From Zygnema cylindricum (Eukaryota; Streptophyta; Zygnematophyceae; Zygnematales; Zygnemataceae): a DNA stretch of 64,000 nucleotides. Every line of letters starts with the position of its first letter. Positions within the stretch are counted from its first letter, which is position 1. The stretch covers positions 148,488 through 212,487 of the forward strand of contig JBBHKE010002363.1 in assembly GCA_037447655.1 (NCBI GenBank). The letters run 5' to 3'. Under the pieces are notes generated by a model. The model had not been told where the DNA came from, did no database searches, and saw only the letters and a program-made list of their open reading frames with translations. Below are positions 20,115 to 30,730 of the stretch, piece after piece. Position numbers and translations under genes: made by a program.

Positions 20115-21179
20115 AGTAGAAATCGATGGTTATTTTATTATTTTCTAGGTCTAAATTGGAATATAGAAAGAAACCGAGGAATTCTGCCTCTTACTTCTCT
20201 CTCCAACTCCCACACTTGTTGCAGTCACTGAGAAGTTGGAGAGGAAGCTAGAGCCATGGCTACCTAGGCTATCCAAAGGTTTAAAGGAAATTGATTAGTT
20301 AATTTACAGATAGGTAGGTTTATTTACTAAAAGGAGTATGTCAGTAACAAGATTTGATCCTGGTACATGCCGACCGTCAGAACGCCAGTAGCTGGTAGTC
20401 TTAACCGTTAATTCTAGAAAATACGATACATACTATAGGGTTTGATATTTATTTAAATGTTAACACGTAGGAAAATTCATTTAACGGCGGATGTTTACGG
20501 TTACATAGATCCCGTTATGTAAACGTACAGATTTCGGTATGGACAAGAAACAAGAACCGCGCATTTTGTTTCTTTTACAAAACAAATACCGCACAAGCAT
20601 TTATGACGCCTACGATTGAAATTTGCATTCAATCGGACGACAGAAAGGAAAGTCGAGATCGCGAAAGAGATTCTCGGCGGTTTGTGGTCATTGCCACATC
20701 GGATGACACGTGGCACGATGAATTTGGATCGCGGCATCTCCGAGAATTATAGGACTGAATCTGGATATGACATGTGTCGACATTTAGGCCATGTCGTACA
20801 ATATCCGTACATAAAGAACACCGGCAACTGTACTTTTATGTACGGCAGTGTAATATGATTGGTGCCATACACCAGTAGATAGAGCTTTAGAGAGAGATAG
20901 GACTTAGAAAAATTGGTAGATAGGACCCTCTCTCCCAGAGAGCTTTTGTATAAAAGGTCAAATTTGACCCTCTATAACTTACTGCTCAGTGGAGCAAATT
21001 CAGAGATTCTTTTTGCTATCGACTCAGGGGAGTCTTGCCTTCACAAGGGTGTAGGTGGTCAAAGCTTTTGTTTGCCAGGGTGGCTGTTATTCGTGCTGAA
21101 AGACAAAGGGGTCAGGGTTATCCTAGAGGCTTCGTGTGAGCTGCTTACTCTGAGTTCATATGGAGGTCTCAAAGTTGCA
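20115..21179 (+). repeat. Element C 5' LTR
   Basis: 1065 bp, ending GTTGCA at 21179. TATAAAAG lies at 20949-20956. Leader hairpins: TGCTC[AGTG]GAGCA 20983-20996, GACTC[AGGG]GAGTC 21021-21034, and CTTCA[CAAGGG]TGTAG 21039-21054 with one mismatched pair. Confidence 0.92.
20949..20956 (+). promoter_or_regulatory. TATA box of element C LTR
   Basis: TATAAAAG, 72 bp before the GACTC hairpin, the fixed spacing of this LTR family. Confidence 0.75.
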
Positions 21180-22359
21180 GGTTATGGGCCCACCATCTAG
21201 GGTGCCCATATTCAATCGAGTTGGCTTCATATACTGGGAAAGTTTGATGATAGGAGCTCTATGTGAGAATATGTTTAAGGGAATAATAAGTGGAAGGGTG
21301 AGGCGTCCATCCAGTCTTGGGATACCTCCATGGTTTACAGGAGGCAAATTCTCTAGAGATGCAGATCCATCTTCAACGGAGGAGACAAAGGAAGGAGAGG
21401 TGGTGGACAAAGAAAAGGAGAAGGAGACGACCACACCAATAGCAACGGGTTCGGCATTCATATCACCTATTCCGAGGAACGAGGAGAATGATATTGATAC
21501 CTGGGAATTTAACAATATGGCGGCAAAGCACTTTATCCTCCCCCACCTTACTCAAAGACTTGCATGTCCTCATTTGCAGGTAGAAAGGGCATCCGATCTT
21601 TGGATGGCTCTCATAGAGATGTACCAAAGTGGTACGATTCTACAGCAACAGTTGGCTGATCAGAAAGTTAAAGAGTACGAATACAAAAGGGGGAAGATTT
21701 TGGATTTTTGCAATGAGCTTGCTACATTTTTCATGGAGCTAGAGAGTGCTGGAAAAGATTTTAGTGAAAAAGAAAAGGTTAACTGTCTACTGATGAAGTT
21801 ACCCGATGAGTTTGAGAACATAGTGAACCGTGTGCAGGAATTGCCGGACTCAAGGTGGATATGTAACTCAGTGGTAGGAATGATTCTCGTTCGGGAGAAT
21901 ACAATTGAGATCCGAAGGGGAAGAAAGAGTGGGCAAGCCTTGGCAGTTGAGACTGACTGGAGGAACAAGGATTCTCGGAGAACGGTCGGAAATTACGGAG
22001 GGGGGGAGCACAAAAATCAGACCGACGAGTTCGGACTAAGGGCTCCCAAGGGTTTAAGTCATTTCTGTAAGAAACCAGGGCACTATATGGCGGAGTGCAC
22101 TAAACTAAACGAGCTTCGGTTAAAGAAGGGGCAGACCGGTGGAACCCCGAGAGGAAAGAAAAACGCCCTTGTGACACATGTACATGAGGTGGAATCTAAA
22201 GACAAGGACGATGAGCTCCTATTGGATGAGGAGTTGGAAGCTACAAACGAGGTAAAAATTCCACGAAAGCAAAAATGTGCTTTCGGTGGATTGAAAGGTG
22301 AAGCGACAGGTGGCATTTATGGAAAAGGACGCGACGGTACAAAGAATCCTATTTTATAA
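21160..22359 (+). CDS. Element C Gag, uninterrupted frame with chimeric tail
   Basis: A 399-codon open frame, the longest intact gag of the superfamily here. It starts MEVSKLQ inside the LTR; the second ATG at 21184 lies in the PBS. Middle blocks FNNMAAKHFIL, DLWMALIEMYQ and ILDFCNELATFFMELES match the sisters. The zinc knuckle is SHFCKKPGHYMAEC: the first cysteine is Ser, so zinc binding is doubtful. An acidic DELLLDEELE stretch and basic PRKQK follow. From about codon 383 the tail (to 22359) is read from unrelated DNA. It could be translated if transcribed, but lacks its own protease. Confidence 0.8.
   Translation: MEVSKLQVMGPPSRVPIFNRVGFIYWESLMIGALCENMFKGIISGRVRRPSSLGIPPWFTGGKFSRDADPSSTEETKEGEVVDKEKEKETTTPIATGSAFISPIPRNEENDIDTWEFNNMAAKHFILPHLTQRLACPHLQVERASDLWMALIEMYQSGTILQQQLADQKVKEYEYKRGKILDFCNELATFFMELESAGKDFSEKEKVNCLLMKLPDEFENIVNRVQELPDSRWICNSVVGMILVRENTIEIRRGRKSGQALAVETDWRNKDSRRTVGNYGGGEHKNQTDEFGLRAPKGLSHFCKKPGHYMAECTKLNELRLKKGQTGGTPRGKKNALVTHVHEVESKDKDDELLLDEELEATNEVKIPRKQKCAFGGLKGEATGGIYGKGRDGTKNPIL
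21180..21194 (+). promoter_or_regulatory. Primer binding site of element C
   Basis: GGTTATGGGCCCACC immediately after the LTR. All 15 bases are complementary to the anticodon arm of plant initiator tRNA-Met (recalled sequence). The ATG at 21184 is in the gag frame. Confidence 0.85.
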
Positions 22360-23298
22360 GAGTACTTAAAATTGGTAAGCGTAATTTATGGCGAAGTACG
22401 TAATTGCGGTACGGACAAATTTGGATGGTTTGACGTCGTTTCGTCAAGTGGAATTTGGGATTACGTGGCGCGACATCGAGGGTGCCGAACAAGAGCGACG
22501 GACGGTGGACAAAGGCCGCCGGTATTTTTCAAGTAGTGGTGACGCGAAATAGCGTCAATCACACAATATCTATTTTTGGACGGCTCGGATTGTTTTACGA
22601 GATTCGTGGAGTCTTGTTGACTTACACGCAATGACTCATTATACGATTTTGTTGTCGGTGTAAATATTTGGTTAAACATGGTTTTGTCTTTTTGTGAATT
22701 AGTTATTAGTGTACTTTTACTCATTTTGACATACCTTGAAGTATTCGGGTATATTAACTTTAATTGAGGTAGCTGGTAGATAGCGTACGGCTGGTATGTC
22801 CCCGTACATTTAGTAGTGAGCTCTAGTTTATATTTGTAGGACTTAGTCAATTTAAGACATAGGAACTTTCTGTACCAAAAACTGTTTATGGTCATTTTTG
22901 ATAATTGTGTGTGAGTATTGCTCTCAGATCTGTTGGCAAAATTATATGAAATTTTGCATGTATGTTCCTCCTTGTATTGTTTACGTTGCTAAAGATTTCA
23001 GGCCTATTGTGTGACTGGTCTGTGTTTTATTTCATTGTGAATCTGCCGGTTTTATCAAAGTTATGGCAGTCTGTTTTTCTGCAACTTTGACCAGATGATG
23101 TGATCACTCTGTTCATTATATTTGTCTAAAACTTTGCGAGGTTATTTTGTAGCCTAGAAACTATCAGTGTTTGCAGTTTCAGTTTGTTTTGATAATTCTG
23201 TAGAATTCTGTGTTGATTCAAAGTAGGCTGTTTTTGGGTAGTCTGTGGTGCTTCCGAGGGTAAATCCATGGCTGAAAATGGCTATGGACAACACGGGA
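22307..23298. other. Unassigned sequence between copia C and the gypsy LTR
   Basis: No long frame. It includes ACGTGGCGCGACAT and GTAC motifs reminiscent of the copia LTR U3 regions, so it may be a diverged LTR or leader piece, but I could not align it to any other part of the window. Confidence 0.35.
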
Positions 23299-24684
23299 TG
23301 GTCACTCCAAAGCAAAGATAACTCCAGATGAAGACACAAATGTACTACCACGTAGAAATATGTATATAGGTAATAAGATTGGCTTTCCAGATTTAACAAT
23401 ATCACCTTGCCCCCGAAAAGAAAATAAAGGAAAGAGAATGTGAAATATAGCGAAGCAAGCTTAACATACCCCAGCAATAAACGATGACAATGAGAAAAAG
23501 GCGAACCCTCTCCCGATAGGATTGTAAATAGGCATGATGCTCCTTCAACACCTGGTGTCCGCAGCTCGGAACCGACCAGACTCTTCTCTGTTTCAAACAG
23601 CAAAAAGTCCAAAAATCACCCAAAAAGCAGATAGTGCCAACTAACTGCCCGGATTGTGATTCCCACAAAAGACAAATCCAAAACCAAGATGGCAATAGAT
23701 TCAAAACAGAACAAAAATTCTCCAAAAGAAGGTTTGTTGGTTTTTTGAGGGTTTTCACAGGAAAGAGTACTGAAAAGCAACCTGTCTCCTTCGTTCCCAA
23801 GTGCCTTATACATCAAAGTTTGTCAAATTGCAGGCCCAAAAGTCAAAGCTACGCTATTAACCAATGAGCGGCAAGCAAGTGCAATTGAACTAGCAGAAGA
23901 CTGAATAATCCGTACTTCACTCGGGGCAAAAAGTTCTGCTCCGGACTGCGGCTAGATCCGCGGCCGGAAGTAATTTTTTGGTCCACTATAATATGACAAA
24001 GTCCTGAAAAGGACACTAACTTGCCAAACTTAGACCTAACGTAATTAATGGACAAAAAGTCAGCTGAGCTTGAGCTAAATTCCTACTGATGGCTAACAGC
24101 ATAATCTAGATGCAAATATAGAAAGTTACGTGGCAATCCACAATGTACCCCCCACGGAGGCTGTCGCAAACTGGTCCCATGTAACAGAATTGCAATCTTT
24201 GAAGCGGTAGAACTTGGTCATTTGGCCTCCGTTAGACGCGAAATAACGTGTGTTCTGCTCAGTTTAGGAAATACAAGGATCTCCTCTCGCTTGGTGCGCT
24301 CATTCCTCCGTTTTGTGAAGAATGTACAGGGTAAAAAGGGTTCGAAATCCTTGGTGAAATACGGGTGTGCCTGAAAAGCATACGAGCTTGACAGCTATCG
24401 AGCGTGCCTGAGTTACTTGAGAGAAGGGCCCACAACCAAGAGTCGTCGGCATTGGAATCCTGCAAATAACCCCCAAATGCGAATGCTTCCCAGAATGATG
24501 ATCATGCCCAATGCTGCCCACATACCTCCCATAGATATGCATGCAAATAGGAGAGAAGCTCAGACAGGGAAAAAGAATGATCGTATGGGAAGGCGAAAGG
24601 AATCCCCTCCCCCTTCCATTCCCCCACCTGGCCGGGGAAAGGGTTTGGGGTCTTGGTAGTGGGATGATATCCTAATTTCCCCCA
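23299..24684 (-). repeat. Putative 3' LTR of gypsy I
   Basis: About 1386 bp lying just downstream of the I integrase on the minus strand. The minus-strand sequence AAAAGTGGGGGAAAT, a good polypurine tract, immediately precedes it. Ends R (23299-23577) and S (24395-24684) recur at 19839-20114 and 17703-17996. The exact first base is uncertain within about 12 bp. Polarity is inferred from the polypurine tract; the arrangement around the gag module at 18 kb suggests the opposite polarity. Confidence 0.6.
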
Positions 24685-24843
24685 CTTTTAGTCAACCGTG
24701 ACTAAGACATAAAATTACCCGTCCTATTTGCAGTTCCCACATAACCATGTGATGGAGGGTAGAGAGCGTGGCTCCCAAGAGGATGGGAGACAAGCTAAAT
24801 GCGAGCTTTGACCACAATGATTGCAGATCAATAAGTCGAGCAG

Positions 24844-26110
24844 CTAGGAGGAGTGATTGTAAACTGATGAACATGAAGGAGGATCGGTAAAGTACGTTAA
24901 GTGAAAAGTGGGTTCATCCTCTAGTCCCCGAAGATGGCAAGGGGCCACATTGATCTGATTATCTTTAATTCTTCGACCATCCTTTCCCTCCAATATAAGC
25001 ACCCCTTTATTGGAAACCTCAACCACTTTCAAAATTACTCGCCTGGCATAAATATCCCGCGTGTCCTTTAGTTCCATCCGATAAAAAAAGTTCCCCGACA
25101 TAAATCATCGCTGACGTGGCACATAATTCCCGCTCAGGCGCTGAGAATACCACAACTGATTTCGGTGTTGAGCCGCTTGCAAATATCCCATGGCAAAAGG
25201 CATCTCTCGGTGAAATATTTTGGCTTTGTCCGCGATCAGTTTTGCGACTGTTCCCTTGTCATCCATCTCTGGGAGGCCCACCGCTGGGGCCGATGGAGCC
25301 CCGGGAAGGATGGGATGCCGTCCAAATAAAATGAAGTAAGGACTATAGGAGTTGAGAGAAGCGTGCTTGCTGAAGCTGTAACCCATAGCAATCCACGGCA
25401 CCCTCTTGTCCCACTCCCCCAAATCTTCTTCAACTGCAGATTTTTGTAGTGATCTCTTCTGTGTTTGTACGCACCTTTCGGCCAAAGCGTCGCCTTGTGG
25501 GTGGTCACGGCTGGTTAGCCTATGGTCTACAAGGCATTTTTCCAAGAAGTTGGAAAATTCGCTGGCATATTCGGAGCCTTGGTCGGTTAGAACTTTTGTA
25601 GGCGCTCCGAATTCGGTTAAAACCCTCTACAATAATGCATCTGCAATAGCCTTGGACTCCTTTTGGGGAAAAACCACCAACTCGATCCACTTGGAAAAAT
25701 GTTCTATCATGACCAGCACGAAGTGGTTCACCCGCCTGCAGGTCGGAAGAGGTCCCAAAAGATCCAAAGACCACCGATAAAACATTCCCCGGATAGGAAG
25801 CCAATGAAGCTCAGTCTCGCCCATTTTGTCAAAAGCTGCCTTGACTCGGTCGCATGAGGAGCAAGTCTGCACAATTCGGTTGACTTATGTTCGCAACCCG
25901 TGCCACCAATAAGAGCTCGTAACCAGGGACGTGGTCCGCTTGAGTCCGAAGTGTCCACATTGCTGATGGAGATTGGAAATCAAAGTTTCTCAGTGTGAGT
26001 GGGGGAGGAACCACTTTCCTGGTGCTGTCTGACCATTTCCGGAGGAGAACTCCTCGGTCCCAATCGTACGCAGCCATTTGAGTCTGCACTCGAGATAATT
26101 GGATTCTAAT
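24844..26110 (-). pseudogene. Gypsy I integrase (broken)
   Basis: Minus strand. The HHCC module is read as HQQCGH then CSSCDRVK near 25850-25990. Core acidic blocks are SLDLLGPLP (about 25760), a SEYA-type second block near 25570, and HPQGDALAERCVQ (about 25480) with the glutamate. The C-terminal part (25101-24844) includes GRRIKDNQINVAP, probably the DNA-binding tail; no chromodomain is visible. Frameshifts near 25550 and 25105 and a stop near 25885 break the frame. Confidence 0.82.
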
Positions 26111-27316
26111 CAAGTGGGGAAGGGGTTCCCCTTGCTGGATAGATTGGAGGGAATCGGGATCGTTTTAGGTATCCTTACGATCGACCCATATGGGCGCCTG
26201 CCCCTCCACGTTTGCCGAGAAAGTTGGCAGTTCCTCCCCATATTCGGGAAGCCACATGAAGGCAGAGGATGCTCGAATGAGTCCCACAGGGATTTTCGGG
26301 TCCTCATAATGCCGGGCCCCGGTGGATTCCATGGTGGAGGGATCGGGATTGCGGCTAAGTCCGTCGGCATTGCCATGTATTTCCCATGCCCGGTGAACAA
26401 TGTCGAAATCATATTCTTGCACGATGAGAACCCATCTGGCGCGTTTGCCCGTTAACTTGCTATTTTCCATGATCCATTTTAAGGGTTAGTGGTTCGTGAT
26501 CAGGGTGAAATGGACCCCGTTCAAATAAGGCCGGAAATGCTGGATTGGCCAAACCGCTGCGAGTAGCTCTCCGTGGTAACTGCTATAATTTCCCTCTGCT
26601 TTGTTGTTGCTCCACTTGGCGTAGGCCACCACATATTCAGCTCCGGCATCAGTGACTTAAGCCAAAATTGCTCCCAATCCAAACCTGCTCCAATCAGTGT
26701 AAAGGAAGAAAGGCCTCTGGTGATCAGGCATACGGAGCACTAGGTGTTGCTATAGAGCATCCATCAAGAACTGGAAGGCAATCTTTTGTTCTTCGGCCCA
26801 CTACCATTCTTGGTCATTCCGCAATTGCTAATTGAGGGGCTGTGCGTGACTACTGAACTCGGGGATAAACCGACAATAGTAGTTGGCCAGACCCAGAAAG
26901 GTGCGAAGGGCCGAGATGTCCTACGGTGGGGGAAGAGCGTCAAGGGCTGCCACCTTGACCATGTGGGGACCCACAGTCCCGAGAGTCACCTCATGTCCAA
27001 GTTAGATGATCTTCGGTACCCCAAAAATACCTTTGCCCGGGTGATATTTCAAGCTCGCTGCTTGGAGTGCCCGGAGAACAATCTGGACATGCTCCAGGTT
27101 TTCCTCAAAAGTCTTGGAGAATATGATAACGTCATCAATATAGCACCGGGCACAATCGATTCCTCATAGCGTTTTTTCCATTGCCCGTTGGAATTTGGCT
27201 AGTGCATTCTTGAGCCCGAATGGCATGTAAATCCATTCATATAGTCTAAAACCAACCCAAAATGCGGTTCTCTCCCAATGATTCAGTTCCATGGCAATCT
27301 GGTGAAAACTGTTCTT
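26111..27316 (-). pseudogene. Gypsy I RT (C-terminal half) and RNase H (broken)
   Basis: Directly after the solo LTR the frame reads FHQIAMELNHWERTAF and MPFGLKNALAKFQRAM. The RT active site is YIDDVIIFSK at about 27120-27150 and the connection block LGLANYYCRFIPEF follows near 26880. RNase H keeps LYTDWSRFGLGAILA (about 26670) and NADGLSRNP (about 26360), the usual end of gypsy RNase H. At least six stops occur, including TAG for Gln or Trp codons near 26850, 26810 and 26750. Confidence 0.82.
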
Positions 27317-27586
27317 TGAAACTCTGAGACCTCCATTGGCCCTCAGCGTATGCAGATCCAAAAGAAGCTAATCTAGATAGTGCCGACTCCAAGTTAATAT
27401 AAACCCAAGTGACTGACCCCTTGACAGTCAGAACCCCAATATAGATTCACCCCTGTGAAATAACACTTTCTGTGTGCTCAGTTCCACCACAGAATGCAAA
27501 GTTAGAATATGAGATTTGGACACATTCACCCACTTTGACTTTCCCTTAGAAATACAGCCACCCTGGCAGACAAAAACTCTGACCGA

Positions 27587-27620
27587 CTACACCCCTTTGT
27601 AGCCTAGACTCCCGTGAGTC
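27587..27620 (-). promoter_or_regulatory. Leader stem-loops in solo LTR
   Basis: Minus strand: GACTC[ACGG]GAGTC (27620-27607), then CTACA[AAGGGG]TGTAG (27602-27587). Both 5-bp stems are perfect. The middle pair of the second stem is A-T, against G-C in E and T-A in D and G. Confidence 0.7.
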
Positions 27621-27685
27621 CGCAGCAAAAAGAATCACTGAAAATGGTCAAGTAAATTGATAGTTATGGCTGCCCAAAGTTAGCC

Positions 27686-27692
27686 ATTTATA
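27686..27692 (-). promoter_or_regulatory. TATA box of solo LTR in gypsy I
   Basis: TATAAAT on the minus strand, 72 bp upstream of the GACTC hairpin. Confidence 0.7.
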
Positions 27693-28050
27693 CAAGGTGC
27701 TCTCTGGGAGAGACAGCTATCTACCCAAAATTTCCTAAGTCCTATTCCCCCTCTAAAACTCTATCTACTGAAGTACGGCACCAATCAAATTACTGTGTCG
27801 TACATAAAAGTACAGGTGCCGGTGTACTTTCTGTACGGCCATTGTACAACATGGCCAAATTGTCGACACGTGTCATAGCTGGATTTGTTTCCGCAATCTC
27901 CGGAGTCGCCGCAATCCAACATTGTCGCGCCACGTGTCACATTACGTGGCGATGGCTGAAAAAACGCCAAAAGTACATGTTCCGTGATCGCGGCACCTAT
28001 CGTGGCCGTCCGATCAAAATCGGCTACAATCCTAGCCGCTGAAATTCGAC

Positions 28051-28152
28051 GCGCGGTATTTGTTTCGCTATCGAAACAAATGCGCGGTATTTGTTTCGCT
28101 GTCGAAACAAATGCGCGGTATTTGTTTCGCTATCGAAACAAATGCGCGGTAT
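28051..28152 (+). repeat. 31-bp tandem array of a palindromic LTR motif
   Basis: GCGCGGTAT starts at 28051, 28082, 28113 and 28144. Each of three full units has inverted arms TTTGTTTCG and CGAAACAAA around 4 bp. Other LTRs hold a single copy (for example near 10345-10370 in the solo LTR of B), so this is a local expansion. Confidence 0.92.
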
Positions 28153-28562
28153 CCGTTCTGCCCCCATTCCGTACTTCGTACTAAATTAAACCGTATCTAT
28201 GTACTAAGTATCTATTAGCCGTTAAACGGATTAATCTACATATGACGATTTATATATCTGTCAAACCCTATGTCGTAATATCTGTTCTAGACATAACGGC
28301 TAGAGCTAACGGCTACTGAGGATTGACGGACGGTAGGTACCAGGATCAATTCCTGGGTCCGTCAACTACCTTTTGGTAAGTCTACCTAATTTACCACCTG
28401 TCTTCTCTAGAGAGCCTAGGCAGCCATGGCTCTAGCTCCCTATCCAGCCTTCAGTGACTACAACAAGTATGGGGGCTTGGAAAGGGGAGTTAGAGGCAGA
28501 CCGCCTCAGCTCTTTTTCTATCCTAATACAGACCTATAAAATACTCAAATATCAACATTCTT

Positions 28563-28935
28563 CATGTCCAGAGTGGAGAATATAGTGGCGCCAGCAAAAA
28601 GTCAAATATCTCTTACGGGGTTGGCATCGGATATCAGTCAGAGATGGTGGCAGTATTCAGCAACCGATAATCTCCTCACATTCGGAAATTTACAGTCTTC
28701 TTGGACGAGTCCTTCTTTGGAGGAAGAAATGTCGCGGAAGCGAACCCATGAAGTCCTGTGCTTTCTTGAACCAATCCGGCTTTCACCAAAGTCTGGACAT
28801 TTGCCGTAATGAATTCTTTCTCTTTGAAGCTGAAAGGATACTGCTTTTGCCAAACCGTAGCCGTCTCGTCGAACAAATCTATTCAAAAAGGTGTTCTTTT
28901 GTAAATACCGACATCTGTTTCGGACCATGAGAACA
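28563..28935 (-). pseudogene. Gypsy I RT, N-terminal half
   Basis: Minus strand. DVGIYKRTPF, then WQKQYPFSFKEKEFI, LVKAGLVQESTGLHGFA, and LPPKKDS-KTVNFRM. These are the gypsy RT palm-entry and fingers blocks. The frame shifts once near 28700 and then reads ATIFSTLDMKN up to the solo LTR. Confidence 0.82.
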
Positions 28936-30730
28936 CCTGTTTATCTTCAGGCCAACATTTTGGAAAGCAACGCCTTTTGCTGAGTGTCCAACTGCTCCCT
29001 AAGGGTCCAAACCATTTTCCCCGACTCAATGGCAACCTAAGCTTCCGTCGGTCTACCCAGAGGTTAATCTTGAATTCCAACCCTACCAGTTGATCTGCCT
29101 CAACCTCTCTGGCTAGGACACTACTGTTGACAACTTCCGCTAAGCTGTCGCCATCCAAGCCGCCGCCCCCCCCTGACTAGGAAAACCTGCGGCGATGAAA
29201 TGTGAATTTATCTTTTTCTTCTCCTTTATCTCCCCCCCTAAAGCTGCAAAGCTGCCTTTATCGCTAAAAACTGAGGAGCTTGAAGGTAAATATCCCTTGA
29301 TTCCGGGGACTTGAGACTAGAAAAGGCGAGTGCATGCTTGAGTATCCATGTGATCGAATTCAAATCCACACTTTGCCCAATAAGGCTCCCACCTCTGATG
29401 GTCTGACATACCTGGTGCTGCAGTTGTGCCTTTATGAAATCCCATTGCTTCTTCTCGTTCGGCAATCGTCGGTGTTGTCCAGAGTCCCGCCTTGCTGTCA
29501 AAAATCATTCCTGCTGCTCTTTTCTGATAAGCGTGACTGTGAGGAAAAGAGACCAATGTCGAGAGTCTTCTCTGTGGGAATCCCGATTTTGTTGCACCGA
29601 AAGAAAGGGGGGCGGTCTGGTCGAGTCACAAGGGTGGCCATTCTACCTTCCCCAAGTATTTGCTGCACAAAATTTTGCGGGTCGGGGATTCCCTACTCCA
29701 ACTGTTGCCGGAGGAAAAAAAGCGAGATCATATTGGTCCAATATGCCCTGACTCTATTTGCCCGGGATCCCATCTGGGTGTAGTCGAAAACCAAAGGAGC
29801 TCGTAAATTTCGTGTCACGTAATTCCAGCTGTCCGCAACCTGTTTGCGTTTATCATCTCCCGGGTGGACATTTTTTAGAACGTACCCCACCGATGTGTCT
29901 TGGAGCTATTGAAGCCAGGAGACTAATTCGATCAACCGGTAAAATGTTCCACTTCTACGGTCTTGATGCCCTTTTCCATGTCCTGCTAGGGAGTATCCCT
30001 GACAAGACCAACCTGCCAACACCAAATCCACTCTCGCCGAATTGGCCAGATGGGTCGCCATGATGTCTTCTACATTTTGGGAAGACTTCGTTGAGCTTTT
30101 GAGAAGGCTGAAACTGGAAGCTATTGAGGATATAACTGGTGAAGTTGGTGGAGTCGATGTTTGCTGACAACCCGTGCATTGGGTGATATCTCCACGGCTG
30201 TATATGACTCCTCCCGATATCCTGTTTTAAGAACAACTTCAAAATCTGAATTGATTCCAAAAAAATAGAGATAAAATTCGGAGGCCAGAATGTAGGACTG
30301 TCAATGACACCACATATCGGTTGAATTTTTCATTATTGGACCTGGTTCTGGAAACATCATACAGGGGTATTGAAACGGGTTCTTTTAATGGTAAAACCGA
30401 GAAAGTTTGATCCACTCCCCGCCGAAGTGTCGCCACCAGTAATAATCTATTCTTGTATTCCTCTTCCCACCGCTTGGAAATGAGGAATTGCTAGATTTCT
30501 TCGACTATATCGGTGGAATTGCCAAATAGTTATGTCAAAGATGATGTAGCATACACCCAGTAGCAACCAAACACCGGGATATTTGTCTTCTCTCGGTTCC
30601 ATAAATCTAAAGGAACCACCACTGTGGTTCCTTCGGGATTTCCGAGGTTCCGAACGGTAAACTGTTCCTTCCACACACTCAAACTCATATTTAGCCTGGT
30701 CCAAGTAGCCATTCCCAACAGAATATCGAA
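28936..30730 (-). pseudogene. Gypsy I spacer between protease and RT
   Basis: About 1.8 kb with only short frames on the minus strand. Pieces such as EREEAMGFHKGTTA and TQMGSRANRVRAYWTNM are shared with the fragment at 3872-5294, so the stretch belongs to the family's pol polyprotein. I see no named domain. An unusually long protease-RT spacer may mark this family. Confidence 0.55.

Larger units (their letters stand above)
20115..22306 (+). mobile_element. Ty1/copia element C: 5' LTR plus gag, pol lost
   Basis: LTR, PBS and a full gag frame are present. Homology to sisters stops at about 22306, seven or so codons before the protease DSGA motif, and no 3' LTR follows. The first base of the LTR is A instead of T (AGTAGAAATC). 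Left flank CCGAC cannot be paired. Confidence 0.9.
27317..28557 (-). mobile_element. Solo LTR (long H-like subfamily) in gypsy I RT, TSD TTCTT
   Basis: 1241 bp on the minus strand, TGTTGATATT at 28557 to GAGTTTCA at 27317, flanked by TTCTT at 27312-27316 and 28558-28562. Removing it rejoins gypsy RT across LDMKN and SFHQIA. It is about 200 bp longer than the other LTRs, with the extra sequence between the leader hairpins and the gag ATG. The same extra block occurs in H at the window end. Confidence 0.95.

Noticed and set aside
26099-27169. Plus-strand frames of 118 and 127 codons over gypsy I
   Set aside because: They are antisense shadows of RNase H and RT, which carry the recognisable motifs on the minus strand.
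28051-28152. CRISPR-like array
   Set aside because: Units are directly contiguous with no spacers and lie inside an LTR of a eukaryotic element.
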